From the NCBI RefSeq assembly GCF_014836955.1, contig NZ_JACSPV010000006.1, positions 99,311 to 163,310 of the forward strand: a stretch of 64,000 nucleotides of DNA, written 5' to 3'. Below, one piece after another: positions 38,935 through 48,379 of the stretch (positions are counted from its first letter, which is position 1; every line of letters begins with the position of its first letter). Source of the stretch: Bacillus norwichensis. GTDB taxonomy: Bacteria > Bacillota > Bacilli > Bacillales > Bacillaceae_C. The notes under the pieces were generated by a model, which was not told the DNA's origin, did no database searches, and worked only from the letters and a program-made list of their open reading frames with translations. The position numbers were made by a program, and so were the translations under genes.

Positions 38935-39651
38935 ATGAAAATAACATATGAATCATGGGCGGACCCGAGTCCTCGTTTTATTGTTGATGATGCATACAAG
39001 GGTGCTCTGAATGTATTGGAATGGGCTTTTGAAATGTATGAAAAGGAGCTGGTATATGCATGTAGCTTTGGTGTGGAAGGTATAGTCCTGATAGATTTAA
39101 TATCCAGTGTCAACCGGCAGGCAAAGATTATATTTCTTGATACAGGGCTGCATTTTCAAGAAACATATGACTTAATTAATTCGGTGAAAAAGAAGTATCC
39201 CTTATTAAAAATTGAAATGAAAAATCCAGAAATGACATTGGAAGAACAAGCCGAAAAATATGGTGGAAAACTCTGGGAGACCCAGCCAGACCAATGCTGC
39301 CATCTTAGGAAGGTATTGCCGCTGCAAGAAACGTTGTCTGGGGCAACTGCATGGATTTCGGGATTAAGACGAGAACAATCGGCAACAAGGCAAAATACGA
39401 ACTTCATTAATAAAGATGAAAATTTTCGCTCTATAAAAGTTTGTCCTCTTATTCATTGGACTTGGAAGGATATCTGGAATTATGTTGAAAAACATCAACT
39501 AGAGTACAATCAGCTTCATGATCAAGGCTATCCAAGTATCGGCTGCCAACCCTGTACATTACCGGGGGATATGTCGACAGGCTCCAGGTCCGGGCGTTGG
39601 GCAAACAAAGGGAAGACAGAATGTGGTTTGCATCAAAGAACACAAATTTAA
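38935..39651 (+). CDS. cysH: APS/PAPS reductase (assimilatory)
   Basis: Reduces activated sulfate to sulfite with thioredoxin. 238 residues from ATG 38935 (GGGGG upstream). [12 protein letters not shown] at the nucleotide site, then two cysteine pairs, DQCCHLRK and GCQPCT, the [4Fe-4S] ligands that mark the APS-using Bacillus-type enzyme. The C-terminal catalytic cysteine in TECGLHQ is present. Between cysC and sat in the operon. Confidence 0.95.
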   Translation: MKITYESWADPSPRFIVDDAYKGALNVLEWAFEMYEKELVYACSFGVEGIVLIDLISSVNRQAKIIFLDTGLHFQETYDLINSVKKKYPLLKIEMKNPEMTLEEQAEKYGGKLWETQPDQCCHLRKVLPLQETLSGATAWISGLRREQSATRQNTNFINKDENFRSIKVCPLIHWTWKDIWNYVEKHQLEYNQLHDQGYPSIGCQPCTLPGDMSTGSRSGRWANKGKTECGLHQRTQI

Positions 39652-39674
39652 ATAGTGATGAGGAGGATATATAG

Positions 39675-40820
39675 ATGGGACTAAGCCAACCGCATGGAGG
39701 GACATTAGTGAATCGCTGGAATCCAGATTATCAAGGTGAATCTATTAATAAGGAGATTGAATTAGATGAAATATCCTTAAGTGATTTGGAACTGATTGGT
39801 ACAGGTGCCTACAGTCCGTTAACAGGATTTTTAACTAAAGAGGATTATGATTCGGTGTTGGAAAATATGAGGTTATCTACAGGTGAGCCCTGGACAATTC
39901 CAATTACTTTGCCGGTTACAGAGGAAAAGGCACGAACTTTTTCTATAGGAGAAACAGTGAAGCTGGTCAAAGACCAGGTAGTATATGGCGTGTTGGAGAT
40001 AATTGATATTTTTACGCCAAACAAGGAAAGAGAGGCAAGGCTTGTATATTTGACAAATGATCTTGAACATCCGGGAGTAAAAAAACTGTTTGAACGTCCA
40101 AATGTTTATGTCGGTGGAAAAATAACATTGATCAGCCGTACACCACCTGGCCAATTTTCAGTATATATATTCGATCCCATTGAGACACGAGAAGAATTCA
40201 AAAAATTGGGGTGGAATACTGTTGTCGGTTTTCAAACGAGAAATCCTGTGCATCGGGCGCATGAGTACATTCAAAAGTCCGCGCTGGAAATTGTAGATGG
40301 ACTGTTTTTAAATCCGTTGGTCGGAGAAACAAAACAGGACGATATTCCGGCAGGTGTACGATTGAAAAGCTATGAAGTTCTATTAAATAAATATTATTCA
40401 AAAGACCATGTATTCTTAGGCGTTTTCACAGCGGCTATGAGATATGCGGGACCCAGAGAGGCTGTTTTTCACGCAATGGTTAGGAAGAATTTTGGATGTA
40501 CCCATTTTATTGTTGGACGTGATCATGCCGGGGTTGGAAATTACTACGGGACTTATGATGCCCAAAAGATTTTCAGCAATTTTACGTCAGAGGAGCTGGG
40601 TATTACTTTATTATTTTTTGAACATAGTTTTTATTGCCATAAGTGCAGCGGTATGGCGACACATAAAACGTGTCCGCATGATTCAAAGTATCATGAAATA
40701 TTATCAGGAACGAAAGTAAGGGAAAAACTTAGAAACGGTGAGTCATTGCCGGAGACATTCAGCCGGCAAGAAGTGGTTGAGGTACTGATTGCTGGATTAC
40801 AAGAAGAAGTAAAAGTCTAA
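39675..40820 (+). CDS. sat: Sulfate adenylyltransferase (ATP sulfurylase)
   Basis: Makes APS from sulfate and ATP, the first activation step. 381 residues, homo-oligomeric Bacillus type. Active-site [48 protein letters not shown] and a C-terminal Cys-rich segment [20 protein letters not shown], which is found in many Bacillus enzymes and may bind zinc. ATG behind GAGGAGGAT. Confidence 0.96.
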   Translation: MGLSQPHGGTLVNRWNPDYQGESINKEIELDEISLSDLELIGTGAYSPLTGFLTKEDYDSVLENMRLSTGEPWTIPITLPVTEEKARTFSIGETVKLVKDQVVYGVLEIIDIFTPNKEREARLVYLTNDLEHPGVKKLFERPNVYVGGKITLISRTPPGQFSVYIFDPIETREEFKKLGWNTVVGFQTRNPVHRAHEYIQKSALEIVDGLFLNPLVGETKQDDIPAGVRLKSYEVLLNKYYSKDHVFLGVFTAAMRYAGPREAVFHAMVRKNFGCTHFIVGRDHAGVGNYYGTYDAQKIFSNFTSEELGITLLFFEHSFYCHKCSGMATHKTCPHDSKYHEILSGTKVREKLRNGESLPETFSRQEVVEVLIAGLQEEVKV

Positions 40821-40843
40821 CCCTAAATAAAGAGGTGGGAAAT

Positions 40844-41614
40844 TTGGGAACAGTATATATAGTAGGGGCGGGTCCCGGTGATGTTGATCTAATTACAGTA
40901 AAAGGCTTGAAATGTATTCAAACAGCAGATGTGATCCTGTACGATCGTTTAATTAATAAGGAACTGCTGCATTATGCAAAAACAGGGGCAGAATTAATTT
41001 TCTGTGGAAAAATGCCGGGTTTTCATCAAAATAAACAAGAAATCATCCATGAATTATTAGTGAAGTACGCAAAAAAAGGAAAAATTATCACGAGGCTAAA
41101 AGGAGGAGATCCTTTCGTATTCGGGAGAGGAGCCGAGGAAGCACAAGTATTGGCGGAAAATGGCATACCATTTGAAATTGTTCCGGGTATCACATCAGGA
41201 ATAGCTGCTCCTGCTTATGCAGGAATTCCTGTAACACATCGGGAACTGGGCTCAAGTTTTGCGGTTGTGACAGGTCATGCGAAGGCAGGGAAAGATGATT
41301 CTATTAAATGGAAAAATTTATCTGAAGGTGTTGATACACTAGCGATATATATGGGAGTCGGGAATTTACCTTATATTTGCGAGCAGCTTACGAAATATGG
41401 AAAGTCGAGTGATACTCCGGTCGCTCTGGTTTATTGGGGGACCACAAAAGAGCAGCGCACGATTACAGGAACACTTGCAACGATTGTTGACGTTGCCCAT
41501 GCTGCCAAAATTCAAAATCCCAGCATGATTATCGTCGGTGAAGTTGTTACATTGCGTAACGAAATCCAATGGTTTGAACAAACTCAGGAGTATCGTCATA
41601 TGACGGTAATTTGA
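40844..41614 (+). CDS. sumT: Uroporphyrinogen-III C-methyltransferase
   Basis: Methylates uroporphyrinogen III twice with SAM to give precorrin-2, the start of siroheme synthesis (YlnD-type). 256 residues from TTG 40844, five bases after AGAGGTGG; GTG 40835 is inside that site. Glycine-rich YIVGAGPGDVDLITVKG, RLKGGDPFVFGRG and VPGITSGIAAPAYAGIPVTHR are the family motifs. It supplies the siroheme of the sulfite reductase encoded downstream. Confidence 0.94.
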   Translation: MGTVYIVGAGPGDVDLITVKGLKCIQTADVILYDRLINKELLHYAKTGAELIFCGKMPGFHQNKQEIIHELLVKYAKKGKIITRLKGGDPFVFGRGAEEAQVLAENGIPFEIVPGITSGIAAPAYAGIPVTHRELGSSFAVVTGHAKAGKDDSIKWKNLSEGVDTLAIYMGVGNLPYICEQLTKYGKSSDTPVALVYWGTTKEQRTITGTLATIVDVAHAAKIQNPSMIIVGEVVTLRNEIQWFEQTQEYRHMTVI

Positions 41615-41629
41615 ACAGGAGAATTTCTT

Positions 41630-42376
41630 ATGCAGGCAATCTTATATGTAGCGCATGGGAGCCGATTAAAAGCAGGGGTTGCAGAAGCGATTGAGTTTAT
41701 TGAAAAGGTCAAACTCAATGTCGATGCACCTATCCAGGAAATTTGTTTTTTGGAGCTGGTTGAGCCCGATATCTCAGAAGGTATATCAAAGTGTGTAGAA
41801 CGGGGGGCGTCACACATTGCTATTATTCCCATTTTGCTGTTAACTGCAGTTCACGCCAAAAAAGATATTCCTGAAAAAATTGAAGTGGGAAAGCAGACGT
41901 ATCCTCACGTCCGATTTACGTACGGTAAAACAATAGGGATTCACCCAAAAATAATTGAAAGTCTGTATGACCGTATAATCGAAAAAAAGACAGCGTTAGA
42001 TGCAGATGCCGCAGTTTTGCTAGTTGGACGAGGCAGCAGTGATCCTTTGGTCAAGCAGGAGTTAACCCGAATTGGAAACTTGCTAAAAGAGAATTACAGC
42101 TTTCAACAAGTTGAAGTTTCCTTTCTCTATGGAGCAAGTCCCCATGTTGATGAGGCTATCAACCTATTATTGAACTCCGCAAGGAAGCAAATATTTGTGA
42201 TTCCTTACTTATTATTTTCTGGTCTGTTAAAAAATGGCTTGGAAAAAAAGATAAAGGGATTGTCTGATTCAAACCAGTCCATTATTCTGTGTGACAGTTT
42301 AGGGTATCATCTGAATATTCAAGAGGTCATTACAGAACGTGTTAAAGAAGCCATTGAAACGGAAAGAGTGGGTTAA
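41630..42376 (+). CDS. sirB: Sirohydrochlorin ferrochelatase
   Basis: Inserts iron into sirohydrochlorin in siroheme synthesis (YlnE/CbiX type). 248 residues in two CbiX-like halves. The metal-site motif LYVAHGSR opens the protein; IAIIPILLLTAVHAKKDIPE is in the first half and the second half repeats it weakly (LVGRGSSDP, FVIPYLLFSGLLKNG). ATG behind AGGAGAA. Confidence 0.93.
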   Translation: MQAILYVAHGSRLKAGVAEAIEFIEKVKLNVDAPIQEICFLELVEPDISEGISKCVERGASHIAIIPILLLTAVHAKKDIPEKIEVGKQTYPHVRFTYGKTIGIHPKIIESLYDRIIEKKTALDADAAVLLVGRGSSDPLVKQELTRIGNLLKENYSFQQVEVSFLYGASPHVDEAINLLLNSARKQIFVIPYLLFSGLLKNGLEKKIKGLSDSNQSIILCDSLGYHLNIQEVITERVKEAIETERVG

Positions 42377-42379
42377 GGT

Positions 42380-43000
42380 ATGGAGGCATATCCGGTCATG
42401 CTTAATTTACATGAAAAGAAAGCTTTGATAGTCGGAGGAGGGAAAATAGCCTATAGGAAAGCAATAGGACTTTTAAAAGCAGGCGCAGAGATCACGATGA
42501 TTAGCCCCGATATTTATTCTAAGTTTAATATTTTATTAGAAAAAGGCCAAATTAGCTGGGAACAGAAGGAGTTTGAGGAGAGTGACTTAAGGGACGCCCT
42601 GATTGTGATTGCAGCAACTAACAGAAAATCAATTAATAGGGAAATAGCCCAGCTCGTTTCTGATCATCAGCTAATAAATGTTGTTGATGAATCAAGGCTC
42701 AGTAATTTTCACGTCCCTGCAAAGATCACCAGGGGAAAACTGACGATTGCTGTGGGGACGAAGGGGGCCAGTCCGATATTGGCAAAGAACATCCGGGATG
42801 AAATTGCGGACGTGTATGGTGAATCCTATGGTGATTATCTTCACTTTCTTGAAAAAGCTAGAAAATTAGTTTATTCCAAAGAGAAAAACACGGTATTGAG
42901 AAAGGAATTATTAACAGGGTTAGCAGAAAAAGATTATCAAAATGCAAGAAATCAACGAAGTTTTTTTGAAAGGTTGATGTCTAACAATGAGGGAAAGTAA
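42380..43000 (+). CDS. sirC: Precorrin-2 dehydrogenase
   Basis: NAD+-dependent oxidation of precorrin-2 to sirohydrochlorin (YlnF type). 206 residues: a Rossmann domain with ALIVGGGKIAYRKAIGLLKAGA, then IAATNR and VDESRLSNFHVPAKITRGKLTIAVGTKGASP. Unlike CysG it has no fused methyltransferase, matching the separate sumT and sirB genes. Starts three bases after sirB. Confidence 0.94.
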   Translation: MEAYPVMLNLHEKKALIVGGGKIAYRKAIGLLKAGAEITMISPDIYSKFNILLEKGQISWEQKEFEESDLRDALIVIAATNRKSINREIAQLVSDHQLINVVDESRLSNFHVPAKITRGKLTIAVGTKGASPILAKNIRDEIADVYGESYGDYLHFLEKARKLVYSKEKNTVLRKELLTGLAEKDYQNARNQRSFFERLMSNNEGK

Positions 43001-43128
43001 GTATAAACATTACTGGATACAATACAATTCGGATCCAGCACTTTGATTATACAAGATAGCCAAGTAATCCAAATTTTAAAAATGAAAAAATCAGATTGAA
43101 ATAATTTTTCCATGAGAGGTGAAAATGA

Positions 43129-44949
43129 TTGCAACTGCAAGTGATGAATAGTCCGTTTACTGAAAAACAGGCGGATCTTTTGAACCGTGTTCTTCCATCT
43201 TTATCGGAAAGTCAACAATTATGGCTGAGTGGCTATTTAAGCGGCTATCACAATCGAGCATCAACTGTGGTGCAAAATCCGCCAGCGGCTGCTTTGCAGG
43301 AATCTGGAGTGGTACAGGCTACCAAAGAATTAACAATTTTATTTGGTTCTCAAACAGGGAATTCGCAAGGGTTGGCTGAAGAAATATCTGAAAAGATGAA
43401 AAATATGGAATACCAAGTCATGTTGACACCCATGAATGAGTTCAAAGTGAAAGATTTGAAGAAGCTCACTCATCTATTGATTATTGTCAGCACACACGGT
43501 GAAGGAGATCCACCAGATACTGCTCTGCCTTTCTATGAGTACCTTTATAGTCGGCGGGCTCCAGAATTAAATGATTTGCACTTCTCTGTGCTTGCATTGG
43601 GTGATAGCTCCTATGAGTTTTTCTGCCAAACTGGAAAGCAATTGGATGAACGGTTAGAGAAGCTGGGGGCTAAACGTTTAAGTCCCCGAGTCGACTGTGA
43701 CTTGGATTATGATGAACCAGCGGCCCAATGGTTTGAAAATGTCGCTCAAAGTCTGAAAAAATTGATTGAGCGCGAACCTGCCGGTGAAGGTGCATTTGTC
43801 TCGGGAGTGCCAAGCTCCATTCCAGAGCAGCTCAAATATTCAAGAACCAATCCTTTTCGGGCGGAAATCTTAGAGAATATCAATTTGAATGGCCGTGGCT
43901 CTAATAAAGAAACCCGCCATTTAGAATTATCCTTGGAAGGCTCCAATTTTCAGTTTGAACCAGGGGACAGTATCGGAATATATCCTGAAAATGAGGAAGA
44001 ACTGGTTCATCTAATCATAAAGGAACTTCAGCTTGATCCAAATGAATCTGTGCCAATCAATAATCAAGGTGAGGTCCGTTCTTTATTAGAAGCCTTAAAG
44101 AACCATTACGAGATTACGGTTCTATCCAAACCATTATTAGAAAAAGCTTCTAAAATAAATGAAAAATTACAGGCGTTTATTGAATCAGAAGAAGATGTCA
44201 GAGATTACTTAAAAGGGCGAGACTTATTGGATTTAGTTCGTGATTTCCCTTTCTGGAATATCTCAGCTGTGGAATTGGTCGGAATACTACGTAAAATTCC
44301 TGCGCGTCTATATTCCATCGCAAGCAGCTATCAATCTAATCCTGATGAAGTCCATTTGACAATAGGGACTGTCCGCTATGAAGCGAATGGGAGAAAGAGG
44401 AAAGGTGTTTGCTCTGGATATTGTGCGGAGAAAGGCAAACCAGGCGAGTTTTTATCCATATATGTGCAAAAAAATCCCAATTTCAGACTCCCTTCAGATC
44501 CGGACGTTCCTATCATTATGATTGGTCCAGGTACTGGTGTTGCGCCATTTAGGTCTTTCCTTGAAGAAAGAGAGGAAATCGAAGCAAAAGGGAAGTCATG
44601 GCTTTTCTTTGGAGATCAGCATTTTGTTACAGATTTTCTTTATCAGGTTGAATGGCAAAGATGGCTTAAAAAGGGCGTGTTAACCAATATGGATGTCGCT
44701 TTTTCAAGGGACACGGAGAAAAAAGTGTATGTTCAACACCGTATGCTTGAAAAAAGCCGTGAGATATATGGTTGGCTTGAAGAAGGAGCTCACGTTTATG
44801 TTTGTGGAGATGAAAAAAATATGGCGAAGGATGTGAACTCAACATTGCTTGAGATTCTTGAGAAAGAAGGCGGCATGAGCTCTGAAGCAGCAGAAGCTTA
44901 TCTAACGGACATGCAGCGGGAAAAACGTTATCAAAGGGATGTGTATTAA
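43129..44949 (+). CDS. cysJ: Sulfite reductase (NADPH) flavoprotein subunit
   Basis: 606 residues; passes electrons from NADPH through FAD and FMN to CysI. N-terminal flavodoxin domain (ILFGSQTGNSQGLAEEI near 80; STHGEGDPPD), connecting and FAD domain (RLYSIASS), and NADPH domain (GPGTGVAPFRSFLEER, then a C-terminal tyrosine two residues from the end). TTG start behind GAGAGGTG; the N-terminus MQLQVMNSPF matches the B. subtilis protein from memory. A 128-base gap with no gene precedes it. Confidence 0.95.
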   Translation: MQLQVMNSPFTEKQADLLNRVLPSLSESQQLWLSGYLSGYHNRASTVVQNPPAAALQESGVVQATKELTILFGSQTGNSQGLAEEISEKMKNMEYQVMLTPMNEFKVKDLKKLTHLLIIVSTHGEGDPPDTALPFYEYLYSRRAPELNDLHFSVLALGDSSYEFFCQTGKQLDERLEKLGAKRLSPRVDCDLDYDEPAAQWFENVAQSLKKLIEREPAGEGAFVSGVPSSIPEQLKYSRTNPFRAEILENINLNGRGSNKETRHLELSLEGSNFQFEPGDSIGIYPENEEELVHLIIKELQLDPNESVPINNQGEVRSLLEALKNHYEITVLSKPLLEKASKINEKLQAFIESEEDVRDYLKGRDLLDLVRDFPFWNISAVELVGILRKIPARLYSIASSYQSNPDEVHLTIGTVRYEANGRKRKGVCSGYCAEKGKPGEFLSIYVQKNPNFRLPSDPDVPIIMIGPGTGVAPFRSFLEEREEIEAKGKSWLFFGDQHFVTDFLYQVEWQRWLKKGVLTNMDVAFSRDTEKKVYVQHRMLEKSREIYGWLEEGAHVYVCGDEKNMAKDVNSTLLEILEKEGGMSSEAAEAYLTDMQREKRYQRDVY

Positions 44950-44966
44950 TTTATTAACTGCATCCT

Positions 44967-45120
44967 GCAGGAGTCTCTTGCTTCTGTAAGTGGTAGATGA
45001 ATGCCTACTGGTATGCTACTCCTTAGCTGAATAAAGTTAAGGCCTTCGGCGGATGCCTCGGGAATTTATTGATCAAAGCTCGATAAATTCTGGGCTAAAT
45101 ACGCTAAGGCGCATTTGATA
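44967..45120. repeat. Dispersed intergenic repeat, copy C
   Basis: Left arm CAGGAG...CTTCTG, then GATGAATGCCTACTGGTATGC, the core GCTGAATAAAGTTAAGGCC, GGCGGATGCC, and the right hairpin GAATTTAT/ATAAATTC, and the end AAGGCGCATTTGAT. The middle GGGG/CCCC stem is lost. It sits between cysJ and cysI inside the operon, so it is transcribed as part of the mRNA. Confidence 0.8.
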
Positions 45121-45144
45121 AAGTGAAGGGAGAACGGATTTATT

Positions 45145-46869
45145 ATGTCAAAAACAAAGCTTGTTCCATCCCAGGATGGTCCACTAAGTGATGTTGAACA
45201 AATCAAAATAGAAAGCAATTATTTGCGCGGTACATTAGCTGAAACCATTGCGGCTCCTCTAACTGCAGGTATACCTGATGAAGATAATCGATTGATGAAG
45301 TTTCATGGCAGTTACATGCAGGATGATCGGGATGTTCGCAATGAGCGGCAAAAACAAAAGCTGGAACCTGCCTATCAATTTATGGTCAGAGTGAGGGCTC
45401 CTGGTGGTGTCATCACTTCAAAGCAGTATATAAGCATGCATAATATTGCTCAAAAATATGGGAATGGAACCTTGCGGTTAACAACAAGACAAGCAATTCA
45501 AATACATGGCATTTTAAAATGGAACATGAAGAAAAGTATAAGGAAAATTAACGATTCACTATTAGACACATTCGCTGCTTGTGGGGATGTGAATCGAAAT
45601 GTGATGTGTAATCCAAATCCATATCAATCAGATGTACATGGAGAAGTGTATGAATGGTCTAAAAGAATAAGTGAGCACCTTACGCCAAGAACCCATGCTT
45701 ATCATGAAATTTGGCTGGATGGTGAAAAGGTTGCGAGTGATACTCAGAGTGATAAAGAAACAGAACCTATTTACGGGCCCGTTTATTTACCGAGAAAATT
45801 TAAAATTGGGGTAGCTGTGCCTCCCTCCAACGATGTAGATGTATTTTCGCAAGACTTGGGTTTCATTGCCATTTTGCAGGATGAACAATTACAAGGATTC
45901 AATGTCGTTGCAGGCGGAGGAATGGGCATGACTCATGGGGATACAAACACATATCCTCAACTGGGCCGGATTATTGGTTTTTGCCTCCCAAACCAAGTAA
46001 TAGATGTGGCTGAGAAAATCGTTACCATACAAAGAGATTATGGAAACCGGTCAGTCAGAAAGAATGCCCGTTTTAAGTATACAATAGATGCTAGAGGTGT
46101 AGAATGGCTGACTGATGAGCTTAATGAGCGCCTCGGTTGGGAACTTCAGCCTGCCCGCTCAGTTGAGTTTGAACACAATGGAGACAGATATGGTTGGGTA
46201 AAGGGAACTAATAAAAAATGGAATTTTACATTATTTATTGAAAATGGAAGGATCAAGGACCGGGATAACTATAAATTGATGACCGGCCTTTTGGAAATAG
46301 CCAAAATCCATAAAGGAGATTTTAGACTGACCCCCAATCAAAACTTGTTGATCGGCAATATAGAGGGGAAGGACAAAGCCCAAGTCGAGGAGTTAATCAA
46401 GAAGTATGGATTAACAGATGGCAAACAGTATTCCGCATTACGGAGAAATGCCATGGCCTGTGTTGCGTTGCCGACATGCGGACTTGCCATGGCAGAATCG
46501 GAACGTTACTTGCCTTCCTTACTCGATAAAATCGAAGAAATATTAGAGGAAGCTGGCCTTAGGGAGGAAGAAATTGTCATCCGTATGTCCGGATGTCCCA
46601 ATGGCTGTTCGCGTGCAGCTCTCGGGGAAATTGGTTTCATTGGGAAAGCACCTGGAAAGTATAACTTTTACTTAGGAGCAGGATTTTCAGGAAATAGACT
46701 AAACAAGCTTTATCGTGAAAATATAGGAGAAAACGAAATTCTGGAAGAGCTGAAGCCCATCATCCATCATTACGCAAAAGAACGTGTAGAGCGGGAACGT
46801 TTCGGAGATTTTGTGATCCGCGCAGGCTATGTGAAGCCAGTTCATTCAGGATTGGATTTTCATGATTGA
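45145..46869 (+). CDS. cysI: Sulfite reductase hemoprotein subunit
   Basis: Six-electron reduction of sulfite to sulfide at a siroheme-[4Fe-4S] centre. 574 residues with two ferredoxin-like half-domains and two NIR/SIR domains. [13 protein letters not shown] is the substrate and siroheme motif; cluster cysteines are in [10 protein letters not shown] and [17 protein letters not shown]. Last gene of the sulfate operon, with GAAGGGAGAA upstream. Confidence 0.96.
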   Translation: MSKTKLVPSQDGPLSDVEQIKIESNYLRGTLAETIAAPLTAGIPDEDNRLMKFHGSYMQDDRDVRNERQKQKLEPAYQFMVRVRAPGGVITSKQYISMHNIAQKYGNGTLRLTTRQAIQIHGILKWNMKKSIRKINDSLLDTFAACGDVNRNVMCNPNPYQSDVHGEVYEWSKRISEHLTPRTHAYHEIWLDGEKVASDTQSDKETEPIYGPVYLPRKFKIGVAVPPSNDVDVFSQDLGFIAILQDEQLQGFNVVAGGGMGMTHGDTNTYPQLGRIIGFCLPNQVIDVAEKIVTIQRDYGNRSVRKNARFKYTIDARGVEWLTDELNERLGWELQPARSVEFEHNGDRYGWVKGTNKKWNFTLFIENGRIKDRDNYKLMTGLLEIAKIHKGDFRLTPNQNLLIGNIEGKDKAQVEELIKKYGLTDGKQYSALRRNAMACVALPTCGLAMAESERYLPSLLDKIEEILEEAGLREEEIVIRMSGCPNGCSRAALGEIGFIGKAPGKYNFYLGAGFSGNRLNKLYRENIGENEILEELKPIIHHYAKERVERERFGDFVIRAGYVKPVHSGLDFHD

Positions 46870-46875
46870 GTGGGG

Positions 46876-46909
46876 AAAGGATAGTTGGTGCAGCAACTAT
46901 CCTTTTTTT
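46876..46909 (+). terminator. Terminator of the sulfate operon
   Basis: AAAGGATAGTTG pairs with CAACTATCCTTT around GTGCAG-type loop bases, followed by seven T. Confidence 0.92.
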
Positions 46910-46915
46910 AATTTC

Positions 46916-47035
46916 ATTCAGCAAAAGTCTCTCACTTCGATAAGTGGTGTATTTCGTTAAGTGGGGAGGCAAACCCCAGCTGAATGGGGTTAAAGCCTCC
47001 GGCGGATGCCGCAGATTTTCAGTTTGGGTAAATTT
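46916..47035. repeat. Dispersed intergenic repeat, copy D (right end degenerate)
   Basis: Flanked by TTCATTCAGC as copy B. AAAGTCTCTCACTT (decayed left hairpin), GTGGGGAGGCAAACCCC (middle stem), GCTGAATGGGGTTAAAGCC, TCCGGCGGATGCCGCAG. The right hairpin is decayed, as the sequence continues TTTTCAGTTTGGG. Between two convergent operons. Confidence 0.75.
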
Positions 47036-47054
47036 TCAAATTTAAATACTAAAC

Positions 47055-47093
47055 AAAAAGAAAACACTGAGATTTCCTCAATGTTTTCTTTTT
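47055..47093. terminator. Bidirectional terminator
   Basis: AAAAAGAAAACA...TGTTTTCTTTTT with an inner GAG/CTC pair. It ends the minus-strand hutI-like operon and backs up the cysI terminator. Confidence 0.85.
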
Positions 47094-47105
47094 AGCACAT
47101 GTTTA

Positions 47106-48350
47106 TTAACGACTGACAACAATTTTTCCTTTTTTTATAACTGTCTCCACAATGTTGGTCCCAAGTTCATAGGCGATATGTTTATAAGAAGGGACATTCC
47201 AAATCTGCAAGTCCGCGAGTTTGCCAGGCTCAATGGTTCCTCTATCATTCAGACCCAATGCTTGAGCTCCTCCATATGTAGCGGCTTTGATGGCTTCCTC
47301 CACAGAAAATTGGTACAGTCTGCAGGCTAGGTTGATGACGAACTGCATAGATTCCGTATAACAAGCTGGGCAGAGATCAGTTGCCAGAGCAATTTTGACG
47401 CCCTTATCCAGCATTTTTCGTGCTTGAAACGGACGTTTATGTCCCACTGCAAAATCGAGCGCTGGCATTAGCACTGCTGTCACATCGGTTTTTGCCAGAC
47501 GGTCCATCACCTCTTCAGGAGTGTAGTTCATATGATCCACTGATACCATGTTCATCTCTGCAGCCAAGTCAGATCCGCCAATATAGGAATAGGCGTCTGC
47601 ATGGATTTTCGGTTTCAGGCCGTGCTTAATCCCAGCTTCGAGGATTTTCCTGGATTCTTCTGCAGTAAAATAGCCGTCGTCACACCATACATCACAAAAT
47701 TCGGCCAGACCGCGCGCGGCAACTTCCGGAATCATATCATTGATGATTACATTGAGATACTCTTTCTTTGTCAGCCCTTCCGGAAAACCATGGGCTCCCA
47801 AAAATGTGTTGAGAACATCCAGTGGTGTTTCACGGTCGAGTTTTCTTCCAACACTAAGGATCTTTAATTCACTCTCTGTGGTAAGACCATATCCGCTTTT
47901 GCTCTCGACAGTTGTAATCCCATAACGCAGCATATTCATTAAACGCTTCTCTGACTGTTCAAACAACTCATTTTCCGCTTGATCGCGAGTTAATTCGACT
48001 GTTCGATTGGGGCCGGCAGTCATTCCGAGTTTTTTTAACTGATATGAGTTTCCAGAAACTTTGGCAGCATATTCATCTACACGTGATCCAGAGAATACTA
48101 GATGAGTATGGGAATCAATGAATCCAGGTGCAACAACCTTTCCTGAGGCATCAATGACAGAGGCTTCACTCAAATCGAAATCTCTTAAAAGTTCCTGGTA
48201 GGTACTGACACCAGCAATTTTGTCATCTCTGATAGCAATCCAAGCATTATTGAGAATTCCAATGTCATTAATCCCCTCATTCGTACAGGTGATCACCTCT
48301 CCTGCGTTTTTAATGACAGTATCTATTTTTACTTTTGCGGTCGTAGGCAT
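47106..48350 (-). CDS. Imidazolonepropionase-like amidohydrolase, copy 2
   Basis: 414 residues, paralogue of the gene at 26988. Same metal-site motifs (SHTHLVFSGSR, KIHADAYSY, VDHMN, ATDLCPA). The first 220 residues are only moderately similar to copy 1, whereas residues about 225-370 are nearly identical at protein level and about nine in ten bases match. This uneven pattern suggests gene conversion. Last gene of the monooxygenase operon, so it probably opens an imidazolone-like ring formed by the HpaB-type enzyme. Start ATG about 30 bases after the M20 stop. Confidence 0.83.
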   Translation of the reverse strand: MPTTAKVKIDTVIKNAGEVITCTNEGINDIGILNNAWIAIRDDKIAGVSTYQELLRDFDLSEASVIDASGKVVAPGFIDSHTHLVFSGSRVDEYAAKVSGNSYQLKKLGMTAGPNRTVELTRDQAENELFEQSEKRLMNMLRYGITTVESKSGYGLTTESELKILSVGRKLDRETPLDVLNTFLGAHGFPEGLTKKEYLNVIINDMIPEVAARGLAEFCDVWCDDGYFTAEESRKILEAGIKHGLKPKIHADAYSYIGGSDLAAEMNMVSVDHMNYTPEEVMDRLAKTDVTAVLMPALDFAVGHKRPFQARKMLDKGVKIALATDLCPACYTESMQFVINLACRLYQFSVEEAIKAATYGGAQALGLNDRGTIEPGKLADLQIWNVPSYKHIAYELGTNIVETVIKKGKIVVSR

Positions 48351-48379
48351 AGACTTTAATTCTCCTTATTCCAAAAGAT

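Noticed and set aside
13431..47035. The four repeats as a CRISPR array or tRNA-like genes
   Set aside because: They are dispersed over 34 kb, about 120-180 bases each, without spacers and without a cloverleaf.
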